Positions 12,814 to 26,384 are shown, counted from the stretch's first letter. The stretch: 64,000 bases of DNA from Clavelina lepadiformis (GCF_947623445.1 NC_135244.1:18972860-19036859), one strand, 5' to 3'. Numbers and translations are program-made. Notes: generated from the sequence alone by a model not told the origin.

Positions 12814-14198
12814 CTGCGAGTCAAATACAGTATATAGTTAAAGCAGCGATATAAACGTTATACATAACGAATAACAGCACAGATACAGATTGGAGCGAGT
12901 ACACACACAGACGTATTGACAGTAAATTACTTAAAGTGCAACAATTTATTTCTTGCGTCGTTCTAGCAGCCGACCACTTATACATGTATTAATATTGCTC
13001 CAAAGCTTATACAGAAAAATTATCTGGTCCAGTCGTTGTAAATGTTTTGGCATTTGCTTCTGTATGAAACTTGCCATGAGCTTCTTTTTCCCTGAACCAT
13101 CGACGTCTTTACCCAGATAACTTTCCATCAAGCAGCACAATTGCAAACTCCAAGTCAACGGTTGTTAAAATATGATTAGTACAAATTATTATTATTGCCA
13201 CAACCTTGGAGTTATGCTACACACAGGGGAAATCATCATAATTACTTATTGCGTCCTAGTACAAATAGTACGCGATCATAAGTCTAACTCCATACGGGCA
13301 ACGCCTACCAGGTTGACGCTCTTTAACTGAACATAATTATAACATTCTGTGCTGTTGCCTATAGGGCTCTTTGCGTGAGATGTTTACTATAATTGCTCGT
13401 TAAATGGACTTATTTTTAACGCACTGATCAAAACAGTTTTGATACTGGTCTGAAATTAATGCATACTGTTTACCGTGATATTTACGTTTTTGCGTCAATT
13501 CTATCTTCATTTGTTTAGAATATGCGTACAATTGGTTTTAAAATTCTCCCTGAATATGGATCAGCCTTTGAAAAGGATGCTTCACAATATAATATATTCT
13601 GACAAAATGACAGGCAGTTGTCAAACGTGGGGCGGGACTTATATAATTATATGCAGAAGTCCTAAGCCACTGCCCCAGTCATTAAACATATAGCGTATAT
13701 TGCAAAGTACAATATGTTTATATAGACACATACAAACCAGTATATATTTGTCGATAGAAAACGGACGGGGAATAGTAAATGCAGAATAAAATGCGCCAAA
13801 ACGTATCCAAAGTTTAAAACATTGTTAATTTTACAGTACAAAAATGGAGAAATTGTACAGTTAAGCCCCTCATTTTTCAAACACTACCTTACCTTGGCAT
13901 AGGCGGAGCCAAGGGGGGCGACGAAAGGGTCCATGCGCCCCCCAATATTTATGTCTATGATTTTTATGTTTATGTCTTATGCTTCTACATCAGGTGGCGG
14001 TGTCTTAAAACAAACACTTTGTAGTTCCCTTGAACTCATGAAATATCCCTTCCCCCAATTTTTTTTCTGCGATTCAACCGATTTATACGTGTGCCGCATG
14101 GACAACAACTATTATACCTTATGTTAAGAAAAGGCGGTCGACAGTCGATACAAAAACAACTTTCGTTAACTGCGCGCGTTGATTTTCTGTTTGTGTGT

Positions 14199-17048
14199 TT
14201 ACATTATGACGCAACATTTCTTTGCCTTCTTCTTTGACTTATTTTCTGAATCATCCGGTGGCTCAGAAAGGTCTTCTTGAGTTTGTTCAACTTCAATCGT
14301 TTCGGGAGCATTATCGCCGGATTGCCCTTGTCTGTCCTCATGAACATCATCCACTGGGTTAACGTTCAGAACGTTTTCCTTTTCTTGCGATTTTTCACAC
14401 TCCGTGGGCATACTTTCAGCGGATGAACTTTGCTCATTTGGTGGATGAACTAATTCACCGCAGGTATCTTTTTCTTTCACCGATGGCGTTGGTTTTGGTT
14501 CTGTCGTCGTTTCGCATTCCCTGAAATCATCGTGGGCAACACCAGAAGTTGAAACTTCTTTTTTATTGTCAAGGGAAGATTCCTCTTCTGATCTTCTTTC
14601 CCCCTTCTCTTGACCAGTACTTATTTCATCACATAGTTTGTTTTCTTTAACATCAATCACATTTGTTACGTCTCTGTGACTTCCATCGATGCTGACTTCT
14701 TCCTTTAAGTCAGATTCATTGTCCTTCGCAGGAGTTTCATTGGAATCAGCTGAAGAAGTCTGATGACTATCCGTAGGGTGTTCAACAAGCAGCGGGATGT
14801 CTTCATCCACATCAGTCTTTGATGGACTGGTTTGTTCACAAACGACCTTGGTGCCGTAGGGAAGTGGAGGAAGAGCTTCGTTGTCTTGATTTTCACCCAT
14901 CTGGGCATTTGTGACCTTTTCTTCTTGACTTGGGGTCGAAATATCGTTTTGTTTTGGCTGAAAAGAAATGAGGGTATTATTATGGGGGAAAAAAACGGGA
15001 AACCATAGCCTAAAATCATATGACATGTAAAAGTACTGTGAGACAATGAATGGAAAGTAGGACTCACTTCGATTTCATGTAATTCTGGTGGAGGGGGTAA
15101 ATCGTCATACAAACTTGCTTGGATAACATTTTCTTGAACGTCTTCACCTGTTCGGAGGCTCGTCAGTTCTGAAACCGCTTCAAAAATAGCAGTGGCTGCA
15201 ATCTCGTCAGCTGCTTTTGAATAAGACGGATACTCGTCATCAGACTGTTTTATGACATTAAGTTCATTGTTGTCTGATGTCTCCTCCTGCGCATTCCGTA
15301 CATCTTCTGCGGTAACGTTTCCCAACAATGCAGAAAGTTCGGCATTTTCCTCCTCCTTGCCCTGAATGAAATCTTCGGGAGGAGGTGGGAAATTTGACGG
15401 AGATGGTGGTAAAGGAAAAGTTTCGTTCTTTTTAACTTGCTCTTCGTTTGCTTCATTTGTAACTCGCGATTCAGCATCCGGCAATGGTAAGAGTAACTCC
15501 TCGTCTGTCGATTGGGATTGTTCGTAGTTTGTGCTCGGCTGATGTAAAGCTTCCTTCCTCACGTTTTCGTCTATAGTTTTCTCTTCCATTTTGTCTTCTG
15601 TGATGACGTCTGTTTCCTGGCAGTCGAGTGTTTTTATTATGACGGTTGGAATCGCAAACAAAGGAGCTTTAGGTAATTCTTTTTCTGCAAATGCAAAAAT
15701 GAAACGAAGTGGCTATTTCACCGTATGTAGGTCACACAACTTGTTGAGATAAGCTGTTAGTAGAATGGGTATGCAGTTTATTTAAGCTATTTAAAATTTT
15801 GTTGGAGTTGATTTAGGTTAGAAGGTACTAGATTTAGACTAGGTTTAGATTACTATGTTATAACATTTAAGTTAGGTTAAAAAGAAACCGTAAAAACTAG
15901 CTTTGAACACACGATTTTGTCCTGTGAAATAGTGGCAGCCAAAAAAAAATAGAGTACAGAAAGAGCCTACAAATGTTTTTGATGGAAGGCGTTAAGTACA
16001 GTAGGCAAGATATTTACCTGACGCCTTTCCCTGCGGAATAAGTCCATGAAAAATAGATGTACATTGAAACAAAATATTTACCCTATTCTAAGCGGATTTA
16101 AATACAGATAAAGTTTCAATAAAGTCAAAAGAGCAAATTCACTTAACAAATAAATATATGAACTATGCACTATCTAAGACTTCGCCAAACGATAGTTGCA
16201 TAAATAATTCAAATCCTAGCTCAACCAAGCTGTCAGCATCATCAGCTTTACATAAACACACAAACAACGCTGGGTTAGTATATATCAAACCTCCCCCTGG
16301 ACAAATTGAAATTAAACAGGGGAATGACAAGCTGTTACGGTATATTACGCATGTACTTTACCTTTCTGAACAGAAGAGTGCTCGTTAAAATCAGGAACAG
16401 TGTTTATCAAGCTTGCCTCTCGCTGGCCGACGCCTTCCTTGACTGGCAGCGTTATCTCGTATACAGAAAAAGGGCGAGCTTTCCCACCGTAAGTAATCTG
16501 TAATTAAATTATTAGTGAATTATAAATCAACATGTACGACAGTGATTTTACTTCTTCCATAATCAAATCTACGACATTCAAATATAACTGAAAACATGCA
16601 CATTAAGCAGCACAGTGTTATCCTTGACCATTTGGCTTCACATCAGGCTAAGCCAATACTTTCTAAACTATCCTGGATGCTTTATTGAGGTCAAAATACT
16701 TTTATTAATATATTTCATCGCCCTAAATACAGGCTTCAGCATAGGGTTTTGCGTTACAGCACACACAGCGGTCATAGGTTTTATGCAATCAATTGATAAC
16801 AATGCCTTGATCATTAGTCACGGGGAACTGCGTATTAGAGGAACGCAAACAGGCGATCGATCATTCATCGAACTGTTGTGAACCATATAATTATATATTT
16901 TGTCTTTGGGATCTGTTTGTCGTATATCTTTTAATATACACTCAACATTGGTTTACAAAATGAACTACGCTTATCAACATCTAACCAGGCCACAAATTTG
17001 ATGTAGAATGAAAATTTATACCAGCGTACTTACAGATTTGTTTTCCAT
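14199..17048 (-). CDS. acidic, proline-patched CaaX-box protein (C-terminus KKAKKCCVIM), complete model
   Basis: Four exons give a 508-residue protein: 17048-17034 (MENKS), 16497-16362, 15684-15068 and 14957-14199. Borders are consensus (TCT|gtaagt, aattacag|ATT, AAAG|gtaaag, tttgcag|AAA, GAA|gtgagt, ttttcag|CCA) and phases agree (0, 1, 0). The middle is very acidic with short proline runs (PLPPSP, FPPPPEDF, LPPPPELHE), suggesting disorder and SH3/EVH1-type contacts. The C-terminus is a lysine patch followed by CCVIM. CVIM is the CaaX box also found on K-Ras4B, and the polybasic-CaaX pair predicts inner plasma-membrane targeting. The layout (acidic disordered body, Cys-Cys-CaaX tail) recalls paralemmins, but no paralemmin coiled coil is visible, so I do not name it. 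The minus-strand neighbour ending CCVIL is the likely relative. Confidence 0.72.
15714..15941. repeat. dispersed repeat, family A, copy 1
   Basis: The sequence from tatttcaccgtatgtagg to atagtggcagcca recurs at 43580-43760 in the same orientation, with an internal indel. Shared blocks include taagttaggtta, tagctttgaac and cacgatttt. It lies in the intron just upstream of exon 3 of the CCVIM gene. No terminal repeats or coding sequence were identified, so the type of element is unknown. Confidence 0.65.
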
Positions 17049-20000
17049 GTTTGCAAAGACGTCAACTGCGAAATCATGTGGTACCAACAGACACAATCAA
17101 TCAAAAACAACCGTCTAAGTCTGGGACATCCTTTTCCGTCCTATATATTGAATTGTCTATATATATATATATATACATATATTTGGTTGAAAGTCACTAT
17201 TTTCATTGTTTTCAGTGCTAAAGGTAATTTTCAATCCCACTGAGATTATTATCAGTGTTCGAAAAAGCCTTGATCATTTTATCTATTAACATTCTCTTCA
17301 TGTAGGCTTGTTGAAACCTGCGCAATAATAAATAAACCTTGCCCGCAAAGTAAACTTGCAAGGGCATAGAAAATAAAGCAATTCACTGGAGAAATACGCA
17401 TTCGTTTTTAATTATGGATCCAAAGGTGAAACAACGACGACATCTTTTAACCCTTGCCTTGCCAAGACCAAAACATTTTGACGCACCTAATGAATGGATG
17501 TGCATATGATATGCCGTAGTGGGCACGATTGTTTACAATAGGGAAAGGATGAGATTGCGCACGTATTTTGTATGCGCAAAGCGTTTAAAGGAAAATTCAA
17601 AGACTGGCTGCTTCCATTACTGCGTATGTATGTAGAGAAATTGCCATTATAGCACATGCGTCATCCTGTTAACCCATACCGTGGTTTAATTACTGTATTC
17701 ACGAAGGAAACAACACTGCTGATAATAGCTAATAGCTGGTTCGGCCAAGCTTGACAACTGCACATCGTAGTCCGTAATAAACTTCAATATATGTTATTGT
17801 AACGCTTTCTAGCATTTTCGTAAAATTTCTACACACTTTGTCAGTCATGTCTAACATGAGTTTACTTATAAAAACATAACTGGCTTAATTTTGTATTTCA
17901 GTCCGGATATATTTATAATCAAAACTTAGGATAAATTAATGTTTTAAAACGTTAAACTTTATATAACTTATAAACGTCAACTGTAAGCGTTTTACGACAA
18001 CAGGTCTCCACTCCAGGTTTGTCGAACAACGCGTGGTGCTAATAGGTTGTCGCTTGTTGCACTATATGTCGTCCTGAGCTAAAAGGGTTTGGGTTCGCCG
18101 AAGTCGATTTCGATCTCTGCCTTATACAGGTGCTACTATAGTACTATACAGTATGTACAACATGTATGTATGTACAACAGTTTTGCAGTTTTGTGCAATG
18201 TAAGTCTCATATTTGCACATGAGAAGCAGTGACAGGTTAATAGCTTCAAGTTAAGCAAACGCAAAATTCGAGAGTGATTTCTGTGAGGATTCGACATTAG
18301 CGATCCAGGCAACTTTACGGACCTGTAATCTATATGAGGTTTACTTCTGTAAAGACGCTAGATAAAGATCGCAAAGAGCAAAATCGTCCATAGTGCAATA
18401 ATTGAAGTTAGTTTTGCGATATGAGCGTTTCTAGCGTCATTTATTGCTGCTTTCCCAAACTCTTGTAGCAATGGTTGTGTAACGCACGACGAATTATACT
18501 CTAAAACTAAACTGATTACAATCAGACGTGCATGTTTTTCTCAGCAGCACTTAAGATTGCATCGAATGCAAAATTAAGTCAGGCTGGTTAAAACAACTTC
18601 TAGCAATAAATACAGAAGCCAAGAAACTAGCAATCATTTAATTTTGGTGACGTTTAAAGTTATTCTCAACTCATTTCCAATGCGATCGCATTGATAGTGT
18701 GTTATATATATATATATATATATATACACACGAGAATACAGTATAATGTTATGGGGTGTGTGGGTGATGAATATGATGTTACCTAATTACACTGGGCAAC
18801 GGTTATGTGACACATAAAAGAATTAGTGTTATATTATAATGTAATGCGTATAATAACGTCGTATTCAATGTTCATACCGACGTGTATTGCATTACTTCGC
18901 ATTGACAATGATTTGCGTAAATCTCAAAACGTCTGCAAAATAAAATGATTGCTTATTTGTTGGCTCTTCCACATTATGTTTTTTGAACAACTCGCAGTTT
19001 GCACCATCTTGCTCCTACAAACAACTTCTATTTCGCTACTGCACTGCACCACACGTTTACAAGTGCGGTGGTTTATATAAGGCAAAACACATACTACAAT
19101 CAACACATTAAGTAATTGGCAAAAGCGAAATGTTAAAGTGGAAAGTCCAATTATAATTAGTAATGTGAATTAACCGCACGGTAGCGCTATAACCGACGCA
19201 ACAGCATCATGCTTGCGAAAAGATGCTTGGGCTGGTATTTCGTTCTCTGCGATGATGAAGTGCGTTTTGCTATAAGATTTTATATTTACTCGTGCAAGGT
19301 TAAAAAAGGTTGCCTAAATTACATCGAATTTTTACAGAAGTGTGCATAGACAGCAAATGTTCTGTATCCTACTACGGGATACTGCCAATCGGAAAGATGA
19401 GCTGTTAAAACACTCCCAGAAGCGGAAGGGTGAACCACTATTGTAAAATGATATTTATTGAGTTATTTTGGCTTGAATGCTTTTACTTGATTGACATACG
19501 TTCATAACATACATGTTTTATTAGTTTAGATAGGTTATCGCTTTGTTGTCGCTCTACCGTTGTTATCCGTTTTTCTTTATTTTTGACTGTTCCTGCAGAT
19601 TTGGGGGTGAATAGAGCGTCGCAAGTGTTGATAAATTTTCAAAGGGCGCCGAAAAAATGAAAAGTTGGTATGGTATGGTATATTAATCTACGTCCTCGTA
19701 CTAAGGAAAGTCTTTGCACGATTTAAATCCGGCAGTGATTCCTTATCGTTCGAGCCTCGGTTACCGAGCTAGCCCTTGAGTAAGTTCCAATTGTCACACA
19801 TTTTTATATATATATAGTATTGTTGAAATTTAGAACTATCCACCAGGTACACTGAACATGAGCAAGTGCCGTTAATGCCTTGTCCAAAGGGAAAGTGCAT
19901 TACAACGTTATGGCGCCTCTGGGTATCGAACACGGAACAAAAGCCACATTTGTTGTACAGCCAGTGCTCGAACCGAGCCAACTATGTTTGGCACCGAGTT

Positions 20001-22171
20001 TGGAATCACTGACTGTTTGGAATCACGTGTTTCTGAAAGTGGAAATCTGAGACGGGGTTGTAGTCTATGATACACCAAAGTATTTTAGTCACTAATGTCC
20101 TTATCTAGCCTACGAACGTGGCTCATCATTTGGTTTTGAGCTATGGTGACTGTATACAGTGTTCCTTGTGCAACACTGGATGATGATGAAGACTTATGAT
20201 CTCGTTTAGGCTGTACAACAATGCTTCTACCGCATGAACAAGCACGTAAGCTTGCAGTGGACTGCACTGTCAGTCTTAACTTATAATATTCGGTCTTAAT
20301 TTACCTGCCGAATAATGATCTGACTCCGTGGTTGCGTGCGGTTAGAATGCTCTAACCTTACGTCTACTAACCGCAAGTTCTTACGATTAACAGACACCGT
20401 TTATCAGAAACAATCCTTTATTGTAGGAACTGTACAGGTTCCGATTAATACGCAATCACAAACTTAGCATTTACCATTTAAAACAAGTCTAACAGATTAC
20501 AATTAACACGACTAACGTAATACGTTCGTACGATTAAATATTTCTGTCGTAAACAACTGGCGAATACTTTCCCACGAATGATATATTGGTATTGGTAGTG
20601 GCTCCCAGGCCACTACAAGCTCGCCTGTTGCGCAAAAGAGAAGACAAGGATTGTGGCTCGAGCCGCTCGATGGCCTTTTACCTGTTGTTTAAAGTTTAAA
20701 CAAGCAATATGTAAACATAAGATGTCTGTTATTTGGAATAAAACAGAACCATAGATACTTTATAAACACATGTTTATACAATATCTATGAACAGTACGAA
20801 TCAAATCTATGGCGGGGTAAGGTTATTCAACTAAACAGGCCTACCGGGTGCCACCGGGCATGTGCTGATGTTCGCCGCACATTGAACGGTGGGCCTAAAC
20901 CTATTACTATTAATATGTATGCCGTATAACAGCAGTTGCTGTACCAGGCTATAATGTTAGACTGGCTTTATGCCTCATAAAGTACTCCGTACGACAGGTT
21001 TTGTTTGAACAAGTGCACAACCACAGGATGACTTTGTATACTACACTCTATAACTACTCAAATTGCTACGTTATCTGGTTATGCACTTGCGTACTAGACC
21101 CGATGTAACTACTCCTATCTGTTAACTTTCGGTACCGTATTTAACAAAAAAAATTTAACTGTTCAGTGTTCGAGGCCTACCAATTACCGTATGCCACGTT
21201 TATTTCACTGGCTGCCGGTCACCGAATTTGGAAAGGCTACTTTAACAAGCCCGTGTATGCCAGCAAGGCATGTAAATTTTTTGTGTACCAGACAGCGTAA
21301 GTTTCAAAGACTGGTGTGCACCAGTAGACAACAAAAGTTGTGCACCGTATGTCCCTGTTTGGGAATTGGTTAGTTGTTAAAGTAGGTACCTTTTTTGACC
21401 AATTTTGTGCACCAGATAACTATGGTTTGCACAAGTGAGTGCACCAAATAGCTATGCTTTCTCCTTGTATTAATCAGGTACACGATATAAAACAATAAAA
21501 ATCCCGTACAGTAACAATCGTTGAAAATCACATACTGTTTTCATGCGTTAGGCAATTATACTCGAACAGATGTTTAAAACGGACTAGAACATAAAAATCA
21601 TCTTACATCGGAGACAGAAGTGAGAGTATAGCAGAGTTTGGTAGTCACTAGGTGGGGCTCACGGTTTCTTGATGTATACAAAGTGAATTAAGGTCATTTT
21701 TACGCGTTTTGCATATGCTGCTTTTTTAATAGCTGTGACAAGGCAGGGTAAACTGAAAGTGTGTCTTGAAAGTAAATAGTATTGCTATGTTTCCAAATCT
21801 GTTGTTTGGTGATGGTTATTGTATAAGTAATAATATTTTTCTGTTGAGGGTCAAGATTCATTATATCGGTGGGTTGTGTAATATATATTTGGGACTTGCA
21901 AACTTTATTTACGATATTTGAATGTATTACAGTAATTTGGATTGTATTTACGGCTAGTTGATTATTTTAAACTTTGCTTGATACGTAAAGCAAAATTAGC
22001 CTATGTAACGCTTCGCAAATAACACACAAACTCTTAAGCATTTCATGTCGCATCCTACGCTGACCGCTTAACATGACTTCGTATCGATCATGTTCAGTGC
22101 GTAGGATTCAAATGCTATGTCATTGCGCTCAATGTTAGATGTGAGTCTGCCTGATGATAAATGTTTTAACT
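17049..22171. other. 5-kb intergenic region with microsatellites and repeats, no gene seen
   Basis: It contains TA-repeat runs near 17158-17176 and 18704-18725 and a dispersed repeat at about 19700-19935 (listed separately). A cluster of imperfect 'gtgcacca(g/a)' words lies at 21280-21450. Open frames at 18924-19106, 19769-19981 and 20085-20267 lack splice context and resemble nothing known. The promoter of the CCVIM gene should lie just above 17048, but no defined element could be picked out. Confidence 0.5.
19700..19935. repeat. dispersed repeat, family B, copy 1
   Basis: The stretch from actaaggaaagtctttgcac through gagctagccct, ttgtcacacattttta, aatttagaactatcca and cttgtccaaa to ggcgcctctgggt recurs at 43437-43880. 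There it is interrupted by a family A repeat. Identity is partial, so both are old. The element type is unknown. Confidence 0.6.
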
Positions 22172-22493
22172 CAGGGGTGGGCAAACTTTTTGTACTGAGG
22201 GCCACATTTGAAAAAATGTTGCAGCCGGGGGGCCACACACTCTCATTACAAAGTAGGAAAACTTACCCGGTGTGTAAATAAACGCATATTTATATTAAAC
22301 ACAATTTTTGTATTTCACACTCAGTTACGTTTAAAGCTATGCAATCATCATCACAAAAGTTAATGAGACTTGTGCAACTGTTCACTGTTTAATTAACCTG
22401 TTTAATTAAAACAATAAGTGATGAGTAGGAGTTTCTGCAAGTGCCGGCGGGCTGCATAAAATGGACCTTCGGGCCGTAGTTTGCCCACCCCTG
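22172..22493. mobile_element. hAT-type MITE with 8-bp target duplication
   Basis: The termini caggggtgggcaaacttttt and gtagtttgcccacccctg are inverted. Both are bordered by ttttaact (22164-22171 and 22494-22501), an exact 8-bp duplication. The interior contains gagggccaca near the left end and cttcgggccgt near the right, a layout common in Charlie-like hAT MITEs. It lies about 330 bp upstream of the BUB3 start codon. Confidence 0.87.
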
Positions 22494-22822
22494 TTTTAAC
22501 TGATAAAGGTTTTTCTGGTGACCAAAATGATCAATCTTTTTCTAGCATTGAATAAATTGCCAAAAGGTTTTACTTCGTTCGTTCAAACAAACAATGACCA
22601 GTGATGACATCTTTTAGTGAAGCCCTGGTTTAGGGTGTGTTGTAATGTAACCACTCTGGGTAGGTTCAAAATTAAAATATCTAAAAATGAACGAGCAAAG
22701 CATGCATTGTGTAAAATATTTTTAACAAATAGCCTGTGTAGAATTACAAATTAGAACTAACTGAATATCTCGCTAACCTTTTTCTACCTGTATGTAGTGT
22801 AGGGAACATCAAGAAAGGAAAA

Positions 22823-25488
22823 ATGTCTACCGCTAATGAATTTAAGTTAAACAACTGCCCCACAGATGGTATATCTGCTGTAAAATTTAGCCCTAACACA
22901 TCGCAGTTTCTGTTTGCATCTTCCTGGGATTTTTCTGTCCGTTTGTATGATGTTTCCAAGAACACACTTCGATATCAGTACGACCACAAGTCACCGGTTT
23001 TGGATTGCTGCTTCTTCGTAAGTAGCCAATATTAAGAGTAGCACGTTGTTCAGAAAATGTACAAATAATTTCCTATTCCTGTTAATTGGATTTATATATA
23101 TGGGTTAGTTCTTGTAGTTAAAGTATATTGTTCGGAAATAAACATCAGGAAACTACAAGTTTTGTAAAAATCACTATGCTCTACTAAGTTTTTTCACTTG
23201 AAAGTGGTATGTTATGAGAATTCTTGTATTCCATACAAGTTATGACTGGTTAAATAATTTAAGGATTATATTTTACATTCTTTTTATGCTAGGATTCTGT
23301 GCATGGGTGGAGTGGTAGCCTGGATGGATCTGTGGTTATGTATGATTTCAATGTCAGAAATGAAACAATAGTTGGAGCACATAATGATGCCGTAAGGTAA
23401 GAATGTGAGTAAAACAACTTTAACTGTCCATGGTAAAGGTTCTAAAGTACAATTTTTTCTCACTCTAATTCTTAGAGCAGTGTCATGCAATAGTTTTATG
23501 CAAAGTGCAATATCGGAAGATTTTGCAGAGTGTGAGGGCCAGATAATAGATTAGGTATATATGTTCATATACAGTACATTACATACAATGTACAAATTCT
23601 AATAAAACCTTGTTATAATCACAAAAGTTTTAGAATCTTAATTCTAATGTGATGTTTGATTACTTATGTCTCTTCATTATCTTGTCATAAATATTGATGA
23701 TACTAATAATGACTTTTATAACCAAGGCTGTAGTAACAAGTATTTTTGTAAAATAAAGCTTAGTCTACGTATTGAAGTTTAAGTGGATCACATAAAATGG
23801 TTGCGCTGGCCACGTTGTTGTCCAATGCCGCTCCAAAATGAACACAAACCTTATTGAGCTAAATGCAGTATTTGAAATGAATACAAGGTTTTTCATGTCA
23901 ATTTCGTATTATTCAGATGCATAGAATTTTGTCCGGAAACTAACGTCATAGCAAGTGGATCATGGGATCAAACAATTAAATTGTGGGATCCACGCACCAA
24001 TAACAACATTGGTTCATATTCTCAGCCTGGCAGGGTATGGTCTGTTAGATTTATTGTGCCTCACAAATATCTCAAAAATAATGTGTACTGTATAACCATT
24101 TCATAAACTGAAAATTAAGCTGTTTTGGTGATGCAATGTTGTACTTTGCAGCTTTGTTTTGACATGCATGTATTCTTTGGAAGGTATATACAATGTCTGT
24201 GTGCGGAAATCGACTGATTGTTGGAACTGCAGGGAAATGTGTCGTGGTTTGGGATTTAAGGAATATGGGTTATGTGGAACAACGAAGAGAATCCAGCTTG
24301 AAATATCAAACAAGATGCATCAGAAGTTTCCCAAATAAAGAGGTGATAGCACAGATTATCACCTATTTTTAATGCTAACCAAATTAAGATCAATAACAGT
24401 TGAAAATTTTCCTTTATTTTTTTGTGATAGGGATTTGTTTTAAGTTCAATTGAAGGAAGGGTAGCTGTAGAATATCTTGATCCTTCACAAGAAGTCCAAA
24501 AGAAAAAGTATGCTTTTAAATGCCATCGTGTGAAAGAGAATGGCGTCGAATATATTTACCCAGTGCATACAATTGCCTTTCATGATCGTTATAGTACCTT
24601 TGCTACAGGTAAGTTACATATATATATGTCTATGAGTTCTTCTCCAACTGTGAGTCTTGATCCTTTTTATGGGTATGGGTTGCGTGGATACTGTTGAGGT
24701 GACACAAATTTAACTAGTTTAAACAAAATCCAATAGGTCTTCTTCTAACCAACCAGTATTCTTTGTCTGTAGTAAAAAACTAATAGTCTACAATTGGGGC
24801 TTTTTAACTATCTACAATATGCGCGACAGGAGCAACCACAGCATACATTCCTCAACGTATTGAGCTTTATGCCATAAATGTCTGGTCACCGTGGCTGTTG
24901 GTAAATGTGAAAATATGAATTTTTTTTCAGAACTTGGCAATATTACATTCTAGTGACATAAACGTCAAATATTTTGTGTGTGTAAAACAAAACAATAACT
25001 TTTTTATACAAAAACTCTCCAGAGGAAACTGAATTTTTATAAATGCCCTGGAAGGTAGAAAAGATAAACTTAACGGCTTTGAACACTGTAGTGGTGAATC
25101 TCATTGTTGAACATTGAAAAACGTTTTATTTAAGTGTCCCCCTTGACAGCTTTCTTAAATAAGCTACAATATTAAGCAAATAGTTTAAAATTTCCGATTT
25201 TAGCGCTTTCATTGTTTTTTACAACCTCCTTGATATTATCAAAATTATGTTTTCCTAAAAGGTGGAGGGGATGGATTTGTTAACATGTGGGATGGATTTA
25301 ACAAGAAACGGCTGTGCCAGTTTCACCGATTTCCAGCACCAATATCATCAGTTGCTTTTAGTAGTGATGGGTCTATGTTGGCTGTAGCAGCATCACCTTT
25401 ATACAGCCATGAACCAGTCCCAGAGAAGAAAGTTGATGATGCTATTTACATCAGACATGTGTCAGATGCAGAAACGAGACCAAAGTAA
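22823..25488 (+). CDS. BUB3: mitotic checkpoint protein BUB3 (WD40)
   Basis: Six exons (22823-23017, 23293-23396, 23917-24034, 24184-24342, 24431-24608, 25262-25488) join in frame to 326 residues, the usual BUB3 length. Diagnostic segments are [20 protein letters not shown] at the start, [70 protein letters not shown] and [11 protein letters not shown]. Seven WD40 blades fill the chain. BUB3 binds the GLEBS motifs of BUB1 and BUBR1 and carries them to phosphorylated KNL1 MELT repeats at kinetochores. The stop falls at RPK-TAA, matching the shorter vertebrate C-terminus. An alternative donor (CAAA|gtaaat) overlaps this stop, so a longer isoform is possible. An acceptor-like tagtgtag lies 20 bases upstream of the ATG. 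A convergent MORN gene follows 216 bp after the stop. Confidence 0.95.
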
Positions 25489-25704
25489 ATTTAATATAGT
25501 TGTGAGCTGTAGCGCATTAAGCTGATCACAGTAATTAAACAACATTAAAAACATTTTATTGCGATAAATCCCACAGTGATTGCATCCATTTGGTTACAAA
25601 CGTTTTCACTTACAGGTCTACGGCATAAAATGGAGCTTCGTTTTGAAGACAAAATTGTTCAACTTGCTTCTTTGGGAATTGAAATCACTGCCCTAGTGTT
25701 GGCT

Positions 25705-26384
25705 TTATAACAATTCACTTCTCCACTCTTCTATTAACTCCTGTACTTCAGAGACAAAGCCATCTATTTCGTCAAGAAGATTACTCTGTGTTGCTAATGG
25801 CTGCAGCTTTCCGTTTTCAAATACCCCTTCATGTTTTTCTCCCGTTGTAGACTCCGTGTATATGCCTAGAAGTTTTTATCAGTTTTATTTGTTAAGGTAT
25901 AAAAGTGACCACCAACATGTGTAGTATCTATCATCACCTACAAGCCTATCATTAGTAAAATGTATCACTGGTCTACGAAGTCACTAAACTGAACGCAAAC
26001 ATTAAGTACCATGTCCTTGTACTTTTGCATCTACGAAATGCCCAGCAATGCTATCGCCATTGGCAAGAGTAGCTTTCCCAATGCCATTGAACTTCCCTCT
26101 GGTAAATTCACCAACATATTCTGTCCCATCTGGATAAAGTAAAACTCCATGGCCATCTGCTAAGCCTCGTGAGAAGGTACCAATGTAGACAGAGCCGTCA
26201 ACAAATGTTTGTTTACCTTTTCCATGACGTAGACCTAGGTCCATTTAACAAGCATTTGTAGATAACGTAAACACTGTTATATCGATGCCAACTAATGTTC
26301 CAATCACATACCGTGTAATGCCTCTCCTTTGTAGCTTGTGCCATCAGAATAGTTTTGACCTTTAAATACAGGTTTTGCATACAT
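25705..26384 (-). CDS. MORN-repeat protein, MORN4-sized
   Basis: Three exons (26384-26312, 26234-26010, 25865-25705) give 152 residues starting MYAKPVFKGQNYSDGTSY. Junctions are G|gtatgtg / acctag|GT, then CATG|gtactt / cttctag|GC, both phase 1. MORN units can be read in order: YKGEALHGLRHGKG, YIGTFSRGLADGHG, YVGEFTRGKFNGIG, IAGHFVDAKVQGHG, and a degenerate HEGVFENGKL. The chain ends in an amphipathic acidic helix (DEIDGFVSEVQELIEEW). Length, repeat number and the YxGEFxxGKFNGxG block resemble MORN4, an adaptor for class III myosins, but the C-terminal tail differs, so the symbol is left blank. A tttatt at 25555-25560 is a plausible AATAAA signal on this strand. It would place the 3' UTR within ~70 bp of the BUB3 stop. 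Confidence 0.85.

Noticed and set aside
12949..13158. Minus-strand frame with KKKLMASFIQKQMPKHLQRL and an overlapping AATAAA
   Set aside because: It starts from TTG, has no upstream exon in compatible phase, and does not join to the exon at 12813. Possibly a terminal exon, but unsupported.
13888..13945. Minus-strand MDPFVAPLAPPMPR with donor gtaagg
   Set aside because: Looks like a G-rich repeat remnant (ggggggcg / cccccttggctccgcc); phase does not fit the neighbouring gene.
16018..16030. 13-bp microexon candidate (tattccgcag|GGAAAGGCGTCAG|gtaaat) in the CCVIM gene
   Set aside because: Inclusion brings an immediate stop (AGA AAA AGA ATT ACC TAA), whereas direct joining of 16362 to 15684 keeps the frame open.
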